Source of the DNA: Lagierella sp.
GTDB lineage: Bacteria > Bacillota > Clostridia > Tissierellales > Peptoniphilaceae
Assembly: GCF_029983815.1 (NCBI RefSeq)
Contig: NZ_JASBYU010000001.1
Coordinates: 194,250-258,249 of the forward strand
Length of the DNA stretch: 64,000 nt
Direction: 5' to 3'
The position numbers and the translations under genes are program-made. The notes beneath the pieces are model-generated. The model was not told where the DNA came from and did no database searches. It was given only the letters and a program-made list of their open reading frames with translations. Each line of letters begins with the position of its first letter. Within the stretch, counting starts at the first letter, position 1. Of this stretch, positions 24,917 through 33,844 are shown one piece after another.

Positions 24917-27481
24917 CTATTTCCTTTCTATATCTTTCTTAAACTCTTCAAAATAACTAGTTTCCTTTTCATTTCCATATCCATAGGCAACATTTACCAG
25001 TTTTATTAAAGTGTCTGGCAGTTGAAAATCATCCTTATAGGCTAAAAAAACCGAATTCCAATCTGGAGTATACTTGTTCTTAAATCTCCTAAGACCTTGA
25101 AAACCATAGATTTTATTGCCATATTTATAGGCGAGTTTTACAGTTTTTTCCTTTCCTGAAGAATATAATTTATTTCCTACATTGGACAAAGGTGCTACAC
25201 CAAGATCAAACTTTTCATAGCCCTCATCTTTTGCCCAATTTATAATACTTAAAAACATCATGTCCATAATCCCTGGAGGACCATCTTGAACATGTCTCAT
25301 TAAGTCAATGGATATGGTCTTAGTACCTTTTAGTGGAAACATATTTGCAAATGCATAAATTCTTTCCTCGTCTTCAATTATAAAAATAGGTGCTTTTTGT
25401 AGATAGTCCTCCTTGAAAGCTCCTAATGAAAATTGCATTTCCCTACGCTTGCCTAACCACTGGTCGGAGATCTCCTTCAATTTCATTATAAATTCCTTGG
25501 AAAAAGGTGGCTCTACAATCCTAAACTTTAAATTTAGGGTGTCCATAGAGTTTAAAGTACGCCTTAAAATCTTAAATTTCTTTCCTGCAAGTGAAAAGGA
25601 CTCTAAGTCCACAAGTGCATCTTCTCCTAATTTCAACAGAGAAAAACCTTGATTTATAAAGGCTTCAAGATACTTTCCAGTCACTTGGAAGAATACTACA
25701 TCCATCCTATTTTTCGATGCCATATTGATAAACTCATCCATAGCATCTTCGAAATCCTCGGATTTTCCCGCAGGGTCACCTAAAACAAATAACTTATCCT
25801 TATAGGGCCTATAAAGAAACATTACCGTATTCTTCTCATTGAAGAATATGTTCTTGTCCTTCATATAAAAGGAATGCGTATTGGCTACATAGGGGTACTT
25901 TTCAAAAAATGCTTCAAATTTCTCAACATCCTCCATATCAACCGGCTCAAATTCCATATATTTTCTTTCTACGCTAAGGATAATTGAGTAGATACACAAA
26001 GTTATTATTGGAGCAAAAAGAACATGGCTTAAATTGTTCTTTATAAAATTGAAGCTAAATTTCTCCATCCCATAAAAGAAGTTTACCTTATGTCTAAAAT
26101 TGTAAATCATTATTCCAATTGAGAATAATATTACTATTACTAAGGCTCCTTTAAAAAATTTCTTAATTGAGAGGCTCTCTGCTAAACCATCGAAATAATC
26201 CCTATTGATATAAAGTCCAAGTATTAAGACTATACATATTAAAGTTTCCAAATATCCCTTCCCGACTACCATGTACAAAATTGAAATGATAATAAGAAGA
26301 AGGATTACCATCCTATGGGCAATTCTAACCCTGTTTTTAATACCCGTCGATAGTGCCATCAAGGATAGTCCACAGATTAGTGTAAATCTTTTATTTAATA
26401 AAAGCATGTAATTTGGAAACAGTTTGGAGATTAATCTAAAGCGAATAAATAGTCTTGGAACGAGCATGGAACAAACGATTATTCCTCCAGTTGCTAGTAC
26501 GGAATACGATAAGACTGTACTTATGGAATTTTGCTTTTTTATATCACTTTTATCGGCTTCCCCCTTAGTAGAAATAACGAGCAGTAGTAGGCCCACTATC
26601 CAAGGTATGATCGTATAACAAATTCTACAGATAAGAAGTGAAAGGACAATATTTGGAGTATTATATCCCAACATATTAAATACCAAGATACAACAGGCTT
26701 CAAAGGAGCCTAAACCACCAGGAATCAAAGATAAAATTCCTACTATAGTCGCTATTACATAAACTGTACAGGCTGTTAATAAGGATATGCTATTTTCATA
26801 ATATTTTATTGTAAAAGCAAAGAATACAGCAGCCAAGAACCACTCAAAAGTGGACTGTAGGGTTATGTATACCCGTAGTTTTCTCTGGGCTCTAACAAAT
26901 ATAGAACCTTCATCCTCAAATAACCTTTTAAAGGGAAATTTATCTATAAATATAAATCCTATAACCAGTAGAAACATTAAAAACAGGATTGGAACCAAGG
27001 TATAGTTCTTCTTTTGTATTAAGCCTATACCAGAAGGCAGTCCAAGGGAAAAAAGTCCTATCATATCTGAAAATAAAACTATAAATAAAATTCTATTGAC
27101 AACTTTTTTATCCACTTTATACTTATCATACATCAGCTCCCTGATGGTAAGGCCTGCCACCCCACCAAATCCTATAAAATTATTAAAGGACTGGGAAATC
27201 CAACCTATTTTGAAAACCTCTTTAAAGGGAATTTCCATCTTGTAGTATCTTGCCAACAAGAAATCATAGATTGTTGCAAAAGAAAAACAGAACAATCCAA
27301 AGAATATGAAGAACACCTTCGCCTTAATATCTGTATTTCTAATTAGGGCTTTTATTTCACTAATTTGAATACCCTTTATCTCTTTTCTAATAATATATGC
27401 GGTTATAACCAAAATAAAAACAATCAAAATTGTTCTTATGTAATTCTTATACTTTTTGTAAAAATCTTTTATCTTTCCCAT
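24917..27481 (-). CDS. mprF: MprF-type phosphatidylglycerol lysyltransferase/flippase
   Basis: 854 residues, typical for bifunctional MprF. The N-terminal half has about fourteen membrane helices (flippase domain, with LIPGGLGSFE and the NNFIGFGGVAGLTIREL segment). The C-terminal ~330 residues form the cytosolic-facing DUF2156/GNAT-like synthase domain: FEKYPYVANTHSFYMKDK, FLYRPYKDKLFVLGDPAG, QWLGKRREMQFSLGAF, and FDLGVAPLSN near the end. It transfers an amino acid (commonly Lys) from aminoacyl-tRNA to phosphatidylglycerol and flips the product, lowering surface negative charge and giving resistance to cationic peptides and daptomycin. The amino acid used cannot be read from sequence. First gene of the operon; a tandem 11-bp repeat sits upstream. 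Confidence 0.94.
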   Translation of the reverse strand: MGKIKDFYKKYKNYIRTILIVFILVITAYIIRKEIKGIQISEIKALIRNTDIKAKVFFIFFGLFCFSFATIYDFLLARYYKMEIPFKEVFKIGWISQSFNNFIGFGGVAGLTIRELMYDKYKVDKKVVNRILFIVLFSDMIGLFSLGLPSGIGLIQKKNYTLVPILFLMFLLVIGFIFIDKFPFKRLFEDEGSIFVRAQRKLRVYITLQSTFEWFLAAVFFAFTIKYYENSISLLTACTVYVIATIVGILSLIPGGLGSFEACCILVFNMLGYNTPNIVLSLLICRICYTIIPWIVGLLLLVISTKGEADKSDIKKQNSISTVLSYSVLATGGIIVCSMLVPRLFIRFRLISKLFPNYMLLLNKRFTLICGLSLMALSTGIKNRVRIAHRMVILLLIIISILYMVVGKGYLETLICIVLILGLYINRDYFDGLAESLSIKKFFKGALVIVILFSIGIMIYNFRHKVNFFYGMEKFSFNFIKNNLSHVLFAPIITLCIYSIILSVERKYMEFEPVDMEDVEKFEAFFEKYPYVANTHSFYMKDKNIFFNEKNTVMFLYRPYKDKLFVLGDPAGKSEDFEDAMDEFINMASKNRMDVVFFQVTGKYLEAFINQGFSLLKLGEDALVDLESFSLAGKKFKILRRTLNSMDTLNLKFRIVEPPFSKEFIMKLKEISDQWLGKRREMQFSLGAFKEDYLQKAPIFIIEDEERIYAFANMFPLKGTKTISIDLMRHVQDGPPGIMDMMFLSIINWAKDEGYEKFDLGVAPLSNVGNKLYSSGKEKTVKLAYKYGNKIYGFQGLRRFKNKYTPDWNSVFLAYKDDFQLPDTLIKLVNVAYGYGNEKETSYFEEFKKDIERK

Positions 27482-27503
27482 AAATCCTCCTTACTATACT
27501 AAT

Positions 27504-27564
27504 ATAATATCACAGTTAAAGGTGGGTTTATGGGCTTTTTATAATTGTAAGAAAATTGTAAGAA
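27504..27564 (-). promoter_or_regulatory. mprF promoter region with perfect tandem 11-bp repeat
   Basis: Read on the minus strand, TTCTTACAATT occurs twice head to tail without a gap (27543-27564). Ten bases downstream of it comes a poor -35 (CATAAA, 27527-27532), then 17 bases and a -10-like TATTAT (27504-27509). An 11-bp direct repeat abutting a weak -35 is the arrangement of PhoB/OmpR-family response-regulator activation sites. The protein bound is unknown. Confidence 0.6.
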
Positions 27565-27574
27565 TTCATAAAAT

Positions 27575-27606
27575 TTAAGAGGAGATGAATAAACATCCCC
27601 TCTTAA
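27575..27606 (-). terminator. Hairpin after the third oppA
   Basis: TTAAGAGG(A/G)GATG and its complement form a 12-13-bp stem around AATAAA, 34 bases after the stop on the minus strand, followed by a moderately T-rich AATTTTATG. It also separates oppA from the mprF control region. Confidence 0.75.
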
Positions 27607-27639
27607 ACTTCTTATTTATATTCTATTTAGAACTTCTAG

Positions 27640-29355
27640 CTATTTCCTACCAGAAGTGTCTATAGTCTTAAATCCTGTTGTTGTAAAGTCATTAAAAGCT
27701 ATTCCCTTGATATAATCATAGTAGAACTGTAAAGAACCAGTATGGGTTAGTGGTATAACAACAGTTTGATCTGAAATCATCTGTTCAGCTTCCTTATATT
27801 TTTCTAAAGAATCCTTAGGATCCTCTGCCTTAATAGCATCTCTGATAAGTTCATCATATTTTTCGTCTTTCCACTTTGTGTTTACAGCATTGGCAGTAGA
27901 CATAAACAATGTCAACATAGCTGAAGGGTCATTGTAGTCTGCAGTCCATGCCAAATATCCCAATTGATAATCCGCTTTTTGAATTCTACCAGAAAGTATA
28001 GGCCATTCCATTGTCTCCAACTTAATATTTGTTCCTAAAGTTGAGTTAAGGGATTGTTGAATAAATTCACAGTTTTGCTTAACAATTGGTGTATTTGTAT
28101 ATATCAAAGTAATATCCGCTTGGGCAGGATCTTCTCCCTTTCCTATTTCTTTTAATCCCTCAATAAACAAAGCTTTTAAGTCCTTGTTTTCTTCTCTAAG
28201 CTTTGCATAGGTGTCCCCAGCATCTTTTCTAAAGTCGGTTCCATCTAATTCCATACCACCAGGAACCCAACCAGTTGCAGGTTTTTGAATTCCCTTAGCA
28301 ATTAAATCCGCCAAACCTTGTTTGTCGATTGCAAGAGAAATAGCTAATCTTATTTTATCGTTCTTTAGGTATTCATCACTGTGATTAACAGCCAAATAGT
28401 TAACAGATGGAATTTGAATCTCCTTATTTTCTACCCCTTCCATCTCCTTAAACTTTGAAACCCATTCTGCAAGGTTAGTTCTAACCGCATCAACCTCTCC
28501 AACTTGGAAAGAGTTCATAACGGTATTGGTATCTGTCATAATAGGTAAATTTACAGTTTCAAGTTTAACAGAATCCTTATCCCAGTACTCTTCATTTTTA
28601 ACAAGTGTAATTCTTGAATTGTGAGTCCATTCAGAAACCTTAAAAGGTCCACAGGATAGTACTGTGTCAGCTTCAGCACCATATTTTTCGGCATATTTTT
28701 CAACTAAGTCCTGTCTACAAGGTAGCATAACTCTAAACGGAACTAAAGTTGGAAAATAAGCAGCTGGATTTTCCAATGTAACTTCAAGGGTCTTTTCATC
28801 TATAGCTTTCACACCTAGTTCATCCATATTTACTTCGCCTTCTGCACCATTTAACTTAGCAAAGTTCTTAATAGGGTCCAATAAAAAGGCAGACTCAGAA
28901 CCAGTTGCAGGATCTACAGATCTCTTAATACCATATTCATAGTCCTTAGCTGTTAGAGGTTGTCCATCTTCCCACTTCAACCCTTCCCTCAAATGGAAAG
29001 TATAAACTAAACCATCCTCAGAAACTTCATATTTTTCAGCAGCAGCAGGTAAAATTTCATTAGTACCATCTTCCTTTTCACCCATTCTAAGAAGAGGTTC
29101 ATTTATATTGTTGATAATGGTATTACCATATAAATCAGAACCCTTTTGAGCGTCAAAGGTGTTTGGTTCTGCATTTAAAAGAGTATTGTAATACTGTCCC
29201 TCTGCATTTGCATTTCCATTAGCACTTTCTGTAGAATCAGGATTGTTAACGTTACCACCATCTGTACCATTTTTCTCTCCTCCGCCACCACATGCAGTGA
29301 TTAAAACCATCACAAACACAAGTAGTAAAGAAAGAATTTTTTTCTTGCTTGTCAT
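27640..29355 (-). CDS. oppA: Oligopeptide ABC transporter substrate-binding lipoprotein (third paralogue)
   Basis: 571 residues from the ATG at 29355, chosen because GGAGGATATATA precedes it; an upstream in-frame ATG would overlap that site. Signal peptide with lipobox LITAC, C22 being the lipidated residue, then a Gly-rich linker and a family 5 solute-binding domain: NNINEPLLRMGEKEDGTNEILPAAAEKYEVSEDG, YTFHLREGLKWEDGQPLTAKDYEYGIKR, and the C-terminal DYIKGIAFNDFTTTGFKTIDTS. It captures peptides outside the membrane for the OppBCDF importer. Closely similar to the two other oppA copies here, but monocistronic, with its own promoter, conserved leader and terminator. Confidence 0.95.
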   Translation of the reverse strand: MTSKKKILSLLLVFVMVLITACGGGGEKNGTDGGNVNNPDSTESANGNANAEGQYYNTLLNAEPNTFDAQKGSDLYGNTIINNINEPLLRMGEKEDGTNEILPAAAEKYEVSEDGLVYTFHLREGLKWEDGQPLTAKDYEYGIKRSVDPATGSESAFLLDPIKNFAKLNGAEGEVNMDELGVKAIDEKTLEVTLENPAAYFPTLVPFRVMLPCRQDLVEKYAEKYGAEADTVLSCGPFKVSEWTHNSRITLVKNEEYWDKDSVKLETVNLPIMTDTNTVMNSFQVGEVDAVRTNLAEWVSKFKEMEGVENKEIQIPSVNYLAVNHSDEYLKNDKIRLAISLAIDKQGLADLIAKGIQKPATGWVPGGMELDGTDFRKDAGDTYAKLREENKDLKALFIEGLKEIGKGEDPAQADITLIYTNTPIVKQNCEFIQQSLNSTLGTNIKLETMEWPILSGRIQKADYQLGYLAWTADYNDPSAMLTLFMSTANAVNTKWKDEKYDELIRDAIKAEDPKDSLEKYKEAEQMISDQTVVIPLTHTGSLQFYYDYIKGIAFNDFTTTGFKTIDTSGRK

Positions 29356-29391
29356 TATATATCCTCCTATGAACATAATATAGTGATTGCC

Positions 29392-29444
29392 ATATGAAAT
29401 CGTTTATTATTTTTCTATGATAAAATTCAGCTACAAAATCATAT
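29392..29444 (-). promoter_or_regulatory. Conserved 5' leader element of oppA (copy 1)
   Basis: On the minus strand the element runs from ATATGATTTTGT to AAACGATTTCATAT. The ends pair (ATATGA/TCATAT, then a TT/TT internal loop, then TTGT/ACGA), giving a possible stem. The same sequence ends and spacing occur ahead of the second oppA (32534-32583). It lies about 37 bases before the start codon and downstream of the predicted promoter, so it should be in the mRNA leader. Confidence 0.6.
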
Positions 29445-29476
29445 GTAATACTGATATACACCAATCACTTAAGTAA

Positions 29477-29482
29477 ATTATA
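29477..29482 (-). promoter_or_regulatory. -10 element of the third oppA
   Basis: Perfect TATAAT on the minus strand; a weak TTTCAT is 17 bases upstream. Predicted transcript start near 29470, giving a leader of about 115 bases. Confidence 0.5.
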
Positions 29483-29549
29483 TCACATTTCAAATAAAAT
29501 GAAAGTATTTTCCTAAACTTTTAAAAGGTTTTCATCTAAAATTAACTTT

Positions 29550-29587
29550 AAGAAAAAAGTTCCCCGCCCATCATAGGCAAAGAACTT
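29550..29587 (-). terminator. Strong terminator after the 201-residue membrane protein gene
   Basis: On the minus strand AAGTTCTTTGCC pairs with GGCGGGGAACTT (12 bp, three G-U pairs) and is followed by TTTTTTC. It is about 150 bases after the stop at 29738. The bases between (29588-29737) hold no gene I can see. Confidence 0.85.
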
Positions 29588-29737
29588 ATAAAACATTGCA
29601 AAATATAGAATAAAACTGGTATAAACCATTGGAAAACTCTATCTTTCTTTAACAATTTAAGACTAAGCTTCAAAAAGGAACATAATTAAAATCTTATAGT
29701 AATCTACCAGTTTATATTCTTAAGTATATTAATAACC

Positions 29738-30343
29738 TTACTTAGACTCCTCAAATAAAACCCAGCTATCCAATTTCTTTCTAGGTTTCTCCCAACTAGC
29801 TATAGCTAAAGCACCCTTTGAGTTCTTATCGGACATTCCTAAATGTCCACCTTTTCCTAATAGATATAAAGTATAATTCAAATCCGTATTAGACTTAAAT
29901 TCCCCAGTAATATTTCTACCTTCAACCTTTACATTCCACTTATCGATATTTGGAAGGTTAAACTCCCTATCATCACTGACTGTCTCAATATCCAAATTTA
30001 CTTTACCTTCTTCTATACCTTGGACTGTCACCTCTTTATTATCCACCGTTGAAAATTTCCCGGACCTAGAAACTTCACCATTTTTAAGAATTACAATTAA
30101 CGAAGTATCCTCAAGTTTTTTAAATATCTCTTTAGGAAAATAAAAGACCTCTCCACTTGTCCTATTTAAAAGAATTTTATTATCCATCAAAACCCCCGCC
30201 GAATCAATCTTTTCTTCAGTTTCATTCTTCACAGTTAGGAAAACTTCAATTTCATCCTTATTTCTATAATTATAGATAAAGAATGTTGACAGTGCTAAAG
30301 TAGCAATTAAAATTAGTATTACATATTCCCTTTTGTTCTTCAT
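29738..30343 (-). CDS. Unknown membrane-anchored extracytoplasmic protein between two oppA genes
   Basis: 201 residues: a basic N-terminus, one hydrophobic helix (about 8-24) without a lipobox Cys, then an extracytoplasmic, charged, beta-rich domain. I do not recognise the family. Notable stretches are VFLTVKNETEEKIDSAGVLM, which reads like an Ig-type strand pair, and NIDKWNVKVEGRNITGEFKS with a late YTLYLLGKGGHLGMSDKNS. AGGAGG precedes the ATG by seven bases. A TATAAT (30367-30372) lies about 25 bases upstream. It has its own terminator, so it is an independent unit inserted between the second and third oppA genes. Confidence 0.65.
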   Translation of the reverse strand: MKNKREYVILILIATLALSTFFIYNYRNKDEIEVFLTVKNETEEKIDSAGVLMDNKILLNRTSGEVFYFPKEIFKKLEDTSLIVILKNGEVSRSGKFSTVDNKEVTVQGIEEGKVNLDIETVSDDREFNLPNIDKWNVKVEGRNITGEFKSNTDLNYTLYLLGKGGHLGMSDKNSKGALAIASWEKPRKKLDSWVLFEESK

Positions 30344-30366
30344 TTAACCCTCCTTAGATAAAAGAC

Positions 30367-30372
30367 ATTATA
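30367..30372 (-). promoter_or_regulatory. -10 element of the 201-residue protein gene
   Basis: Perfect TATAAT on the minus strand about 24 bases before the ATG; no convincing -35. The remaining intergenic sequence up to 30727 is AT-rich with only a weak GGAGT/ACTCC hairpin near 30536-30553; I see nothing else in it. Confidence 0.4.
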
Positions 30373-30727
30373 CTGTTCAAATTATTAAGGTATTTAACCT
30401 AAAACTGATACCAAATAAAAGGTTAGCCAAGTTTATATTATCTTCTCTATTTATTCACAAAGATCTTATAATTAGTCCCAATTTACAGTAGTAATAATAA
30501 AAAGTTCTCCCTTAAGAATTTTCTAATTCCTAGCTGGAGTGTTAAATTACTCCTCTTTTAATATATTTGTAGTTTCAATTCCCCTCTATATGAAGTCTTA
30601 AAGTTTATTTATTTTTTATTTCTAATCCGATTAGAATATAGCACATCTTTTTTTAATGTGCAAATTACAATAATCAACCATTTTCTTCTTTTTAATTTTT
30701 AAACTCACCAGTACACCTTAAGACACT

Positions 30728-30757
30728 AAAAAAGAAGATAGCCAAAGCCACCTTCTT
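30728..30757 (-). terminator. Rho-independent terminator after the second oppA
   Basis: On the minus strand AAGAAGgtgGC-TTTG-GCtatCTTCTT is followed by further T residues. It lies 30 bases after the stop codon. Confidence 0.85.
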
Positions 30758-30786
30758 CTTTAGTTCTTATTTATTCTTATGAAGTT

Positions 30787-32499
30787 TTATTTTTGTCTTT
30801 CAGAAGTGTCAATAGTTTTATAGCCTGTTGTTGTAAATTCGCTATACTTAATTCCTTTAACAAAATCATAATGATATTGATTTGTACTTGCCCCTATTAG
30901 AGGAATAACTACTGATTCATCAACTATCATCTTATCCGCTTCTTTATATAGTTCCATAGCTTTTTGACTATCTTTTTCTTGAGAAGCTTCAGTGATTATC
31001 TTGTCATAGTCAGCACTTTCCCATCCAGTGTTAACTGCAGCTGCTGCTGATGTAAATAGTGATAACATTGCAGATGGATCGTTGTAGTCAGCTGTCCATG
31101 CAAGGTATGCCAATTGGTAGTCACCTTTTTGTACTCTACCAGAAAGTATTGGCCATTCCATAGTTTCTAGTTTTACATTTGTTCCAAGTTTTGTATTGAT
31201 TGACTGTTGAACAAATTCGTTAATCATCTTAACTCTTGGACTGTTTGTATATATGATGGTAATGTCAAGGGAAGCTGGATCTTCACCAAGTCCTAGTTCC
31301 TTCATACCTTCTATAAATAGTGCCTTTAAGTCCTTATTAGCTTCTTTAAGGTCTTTGAAAGAGTCACCAATTTCTTTTCTATATTCCTTACCATCTAGTT
31401 GAATACCATTTGGAGTCCAACCTTGAGAAGGTACTACAAATCCTTCTGATAAAGTCTTAGCAAGACCTTCTCTATCAACGGCTAAGTTAATAGCAGTTCT
31501 AATCTTTTCATTTTTCATTAAATCATCTTTATGGTTAACAGAAAGGTAGTCGATTGATGGAAGGTCAACCTTCTTAAATTTAACTTCATCCATGCCTTCA
31601 AATTTTGTTACCCATTCAGGAATATTGGTTCTTACCACATCTACCTCTCCTACTGAGAATGAGTTCATAACTGTGTTTGTGTCAGTCATGATAGGTAGAT
31701 TAACAGTTTCTAATTTAACGTTTTCAGCATCCCAATATTCATTGTTTTTTTCAAGAGTAAGTCTTGAGTTGTGAGTCCATTCAACTAATTTGAAAGGTCC
31801 ACAGGATAATACTGTGTCTGCTTCAGAACCGTACTTTTCACCATATTTTTCAATGATATCAGCTCTTGCTGGTAACATTACTCTAAATGGTACCAATGTT
31901 GGGAAATATACTGTTGGAGCTTCTAAAGTTACTTCTAAAGTACTGTCATCTACAGCTTTAACTCCAAGTTCATCTAAGTTGACTTCCCCTTTTGAAGAGT
32001 TTATTTTGTTAAAGTTTTTGATTGGCGCAAGTAAGAATGCAGATTCAGAACCTGTAGCAGGATCTGCAACCCTTCTTATACCATATTCAAAGTCCTTAGC
32101 AGTAAGTGGTTGTCCATCTTCCCACTTCATTCCTTCTCTTAGTTTAAAAGTGTAAGTTAAACCATCTTCTGATACTTCATAACTTTCAGCAGCGGCTGGA
32201 ATAAGTTCATTTGATCCATCGTCCTTTTCTGCCATTCTTAAAAGAGGTTCGGTAATATTGTTTATTACAGTATTACCATATAGGTCAGAACCTTTTTGTG
32301 CGTCTAATGTAGCTGGTTCCGCATTTAATAATGAGTTCAAATATTGCTTTCCACCGTCTTGAGTTTGTGCAGATTCTCCACTGCTGTTAACGTTTCCAGA
32401 ATTGGAAGCGTCAGTGTTTTTCCCTCCATTTCCACATGCTGTAACAAATAGCATCATTGCAGCCATGGATAATGCAAGGATTTTTTTCTTGCCATTCAT
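30787..32499 (-). CDS. oppA: Oligopeptide ABC transporter substrate-binding lipoprotein (second paralogue)
   Basis: 570 residues. Signal peptide MNGKKKILALSMAAMM with lipobox LFVTAC (C22) and a family 5 peptide-binding domain nearly collinear with the first and third copies: NNITEPLLRMAEKDDGSNELIPAAAESYEV, WEDGQPLTAKDFEYGIRR, LAYLAWTADYNDPSAML, and KGIKYSEFTTTGYKTIDTS. It lies directly downstream of oppF but is separated from it by a hairpin and has its own promoter, so it can be expressed independently. Sequence differences from the other copies lie across the ligand-facing segments, suggesting different peptide preference (inference). Confidence 0.95.
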   Translation of the reverse strand: MNGKKKILALSMAAMMLFVTACGNGGKNTDASNSGNVNSSGESAQTQDGGKQYLNSLLNAEPATLDAQKGSDLYGNTVINNITEPLLRMAEKDDGSNELIPAAAESYEVSEDGLTYTFKLREGMKWEDGQPLTAKDFEYGIRRVADPATGSESAFLLAPIKNFNKINSSKGEVNLDELGVKAVDDSTLEVTLEAPTVYFPTLVPFRVMLPARADIIEKYGEKYGSEADTVLSCGPFKLVEWTHNSRLTLEKNNEYWDAENVKLETVNLPIMTDTNTVMNSFSVGEVDVVRTNIPEWVTKFEGMDEVKFKKVDLPSIDYLSVNHKDDLMKNEKIRTAINLAVDREGLAKTLSEGFVVPSQGWTPNGIQLDGKEYRKEIGDSFKDLKEANKDLKALFIEGMKELGLGEDPASLDITIIYTNSPRVKMINEFVQQSINTKLGTNVKLETMEWPILSGRVQKGDYQLAYLAWTADYNDPSAMLSLFTSAAAAVNTGWESADYDKIITEASQEKDSQKAMELYKEADKMIVDESVVIPLIGASTNQYHYDFVKGIKYSEFTTTGYKTIDTSERQK

Positions 32500-32533
32500 A
32501 TAATCCCTCCTAAATTTAATATAGCTGACCAGT

Positions 32534-32583
32534 ATATGAAATCGTTTATAAATTATGCAAAATAATTGCCAACAAAATCATAT
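32534..32583 (-). promoter_or_regulatory. Conserved 5' leader element of oppA (copy 2)
   Basis: Counterpart of 29392-29444. On the minus strand ATATGATTTTGTT ... AACGATTTCATAT, where ATATGA pairs with TCATAT and, past a TT/TT loop, TTGTT pairs with AACGA. The distance to the start codon (35 bases) and to the predicted transcript start matches copy 1 closely. Confidence 0.6.
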
Positions 32584-32620
32584 GTATTAAAAAATCAATG
32601 TTCAGCTACTTTTCACTATA

Positions 32621-32649
32621 ATTATACCATATTGTAAGAAGAAATACAA
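32621..32649 (-). promoter_or_regulatory. Promoter of the second oppA
   Basis: On the minus strand TTGTAT (32644-32649), a 17-base spacer, and a perfect TATAAT (32621-32626). Transcript start predicted near 32614, giving a leader of about 115 bases that contains the conserved element. Confidence 0.7.
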
Positions 32650-32765
32650 TTCCTAATAGCTTATAACAATTATAAATCCTCGAATATGGTTATAACCTTT
32701 TCCTGTTTTCGACATAAGTATGTCTCGATTTCAACTTTTAAAACATCTTCTATCTAAAATTATAA

Positions 32766-32812
32766 GAGTTTAGGTTTGGGTTTAATGGAAAATCCATTAA
32801 ACCCTTAAACTC
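32766..32812 (-). terminator. Hairpin between oppF and the second oppA
   Basis: Perfect GGGTTTAATGGA / TCCATTAAACCC core (12 bp, 3-base loop) extended by GAGTTTA / TAAACTC across a small internal loop. No T run follows on the minus strand, so it may be a partial terminator or a 3' stabilising structure rather than a full stop. Confidence 0.7.
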
Positions 32813-33835
32813 CTATTTATCCGAAATCTTTTTTAATCCTTCTTCTAACCCATCATTGTATAGATGACAAGCTACAAAATGGTTGTCTCTCAATTCTACA
32901 AGTTCCGGTCTTTTCTCTTTACAAATTTCCATGCAATATTTACATCTTGTGTTAAATTTACATCCCTTTGGAGCATTGATTGGAGAAGGTATTTCTCCTT
33001 CCAATTTGATTCTATCCTTGGATTTTACTGATGGATCCGGTATTGGAATAGCTGATATTAAAGCTTGGGTATATGGATGAAGTGGTGCATAATATAAATC
33101 ATCCTTTGGTGAAATCTCAACCATACTACCTAAATACATAACACCTATTCTATCGGATATATGTTTAACCATTGATAAGTCGTGGGATATAAATAGATAT
33201 GTTAAATCCTCTTTGTTTTGTAATTCTATAAGCAAGTTTACTACTTGTGCTTGAATACTAACGTCTAGAGCTGAAATAGGCTCATCACAAACTATAAACT
33301 CTGGTTCTACCGCTAGAGCTCTAGCAATACCGATTCTTTGTCTTTGTCCTCCAGAAAGTTCGTGAGGGAATCTTGCACCGTGTTCAGAGTTCAATCCTAC
33401 GGTCTTCAACAATTCTGTAACCTTAGCTTGAATGTCCTTTTCTTTCATCCCTTTAAAGTGAACTCTAATTCCCTCAGCTATGATGTCCCCTACAGTCATC
33501 TTAGGGTCCAAGGAAGCATAAGGGTCTTGGAATATCATTTGGGCTTTCTTTTTAAAGGACTTTTCTTCTTCTCTTGTAAATTTGGTAATATCCTTACCTT
33601 TATAAAGTACTTGACCATCTGTTGGTTCATATACTTTTATTACGGTACGTCCACATGTAGTCTTACCACATCCAGACTCCCCTACTAGTCCAAGGGTTTC
33701 TCCCTTGTATATCTTTAATGTTACATCCTCTACAGCTCGAACGGACCTCTTCTTTCCTATTGGGAAGAATTTGTCCAGCTCTTTTAGCTCTACAAGTACT
33801 TCTTTATTATTTTCTTTAATTTGTTCTCTATTCAT
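32813..33835 (-). CDS. oppF: Oligopeptide ABC transporter ATP-binding protein OppF
   Basis: 340 residues. Walker [10 protein letters not shown], signature [15 protein letters not shown], Walker B FIVCDEP and the H-loop in [10 protein letters not shown] are all intact. The C-terminal oligopeptide-transporter extension carries four cysteines ([14 protein letters not shown] and a later Cys in VACHL), as in OppD/DppD proteins that bind an iron-sulfur cluster there. It pairs with OppD to power peptide import through OppBC. Last of the oppABCDF run, ten bases after oppD. Confidence 0.96.
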   Translation of the reverse strand: MNREQIKENNKEVLVELKELDKFFPIGKKRSVRAVEDVTLKIYKGETLGLVGESGCGKTTCGRTVIKVYEPTDGQVLYKGKDITKFTREEEKSFKKKAQMIFQDPYASLDPKMTVGDIIAEGIRVHFKGMKEKDIQAKVTELLKTVGLNSEHGARFPHELSGGQRQRIGIARALAVEPEFIVCDEPISALDVSIQAQVVNLLIELQNKEDLTYLFISHDLSMVKHISDRIGVMYLGSMVEISPKDDLYYAPLHPYTQALISAIPIPDPSVKSKDRIKLEGEIPSPINAPKGCKFNTRCKYCMEICKEKRPELVELRDNHFVACHLYNDGLEEGLKKISDK

Positions 33836-33844
33836 AGTTCACCT

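Noticed and set aside
30373..30727. Riboswitch or T-box in the gap after the second oppA
   Set aside because: No conserved specifier, T-box bulge or riboswitch core sequence; only weak short hairpins.
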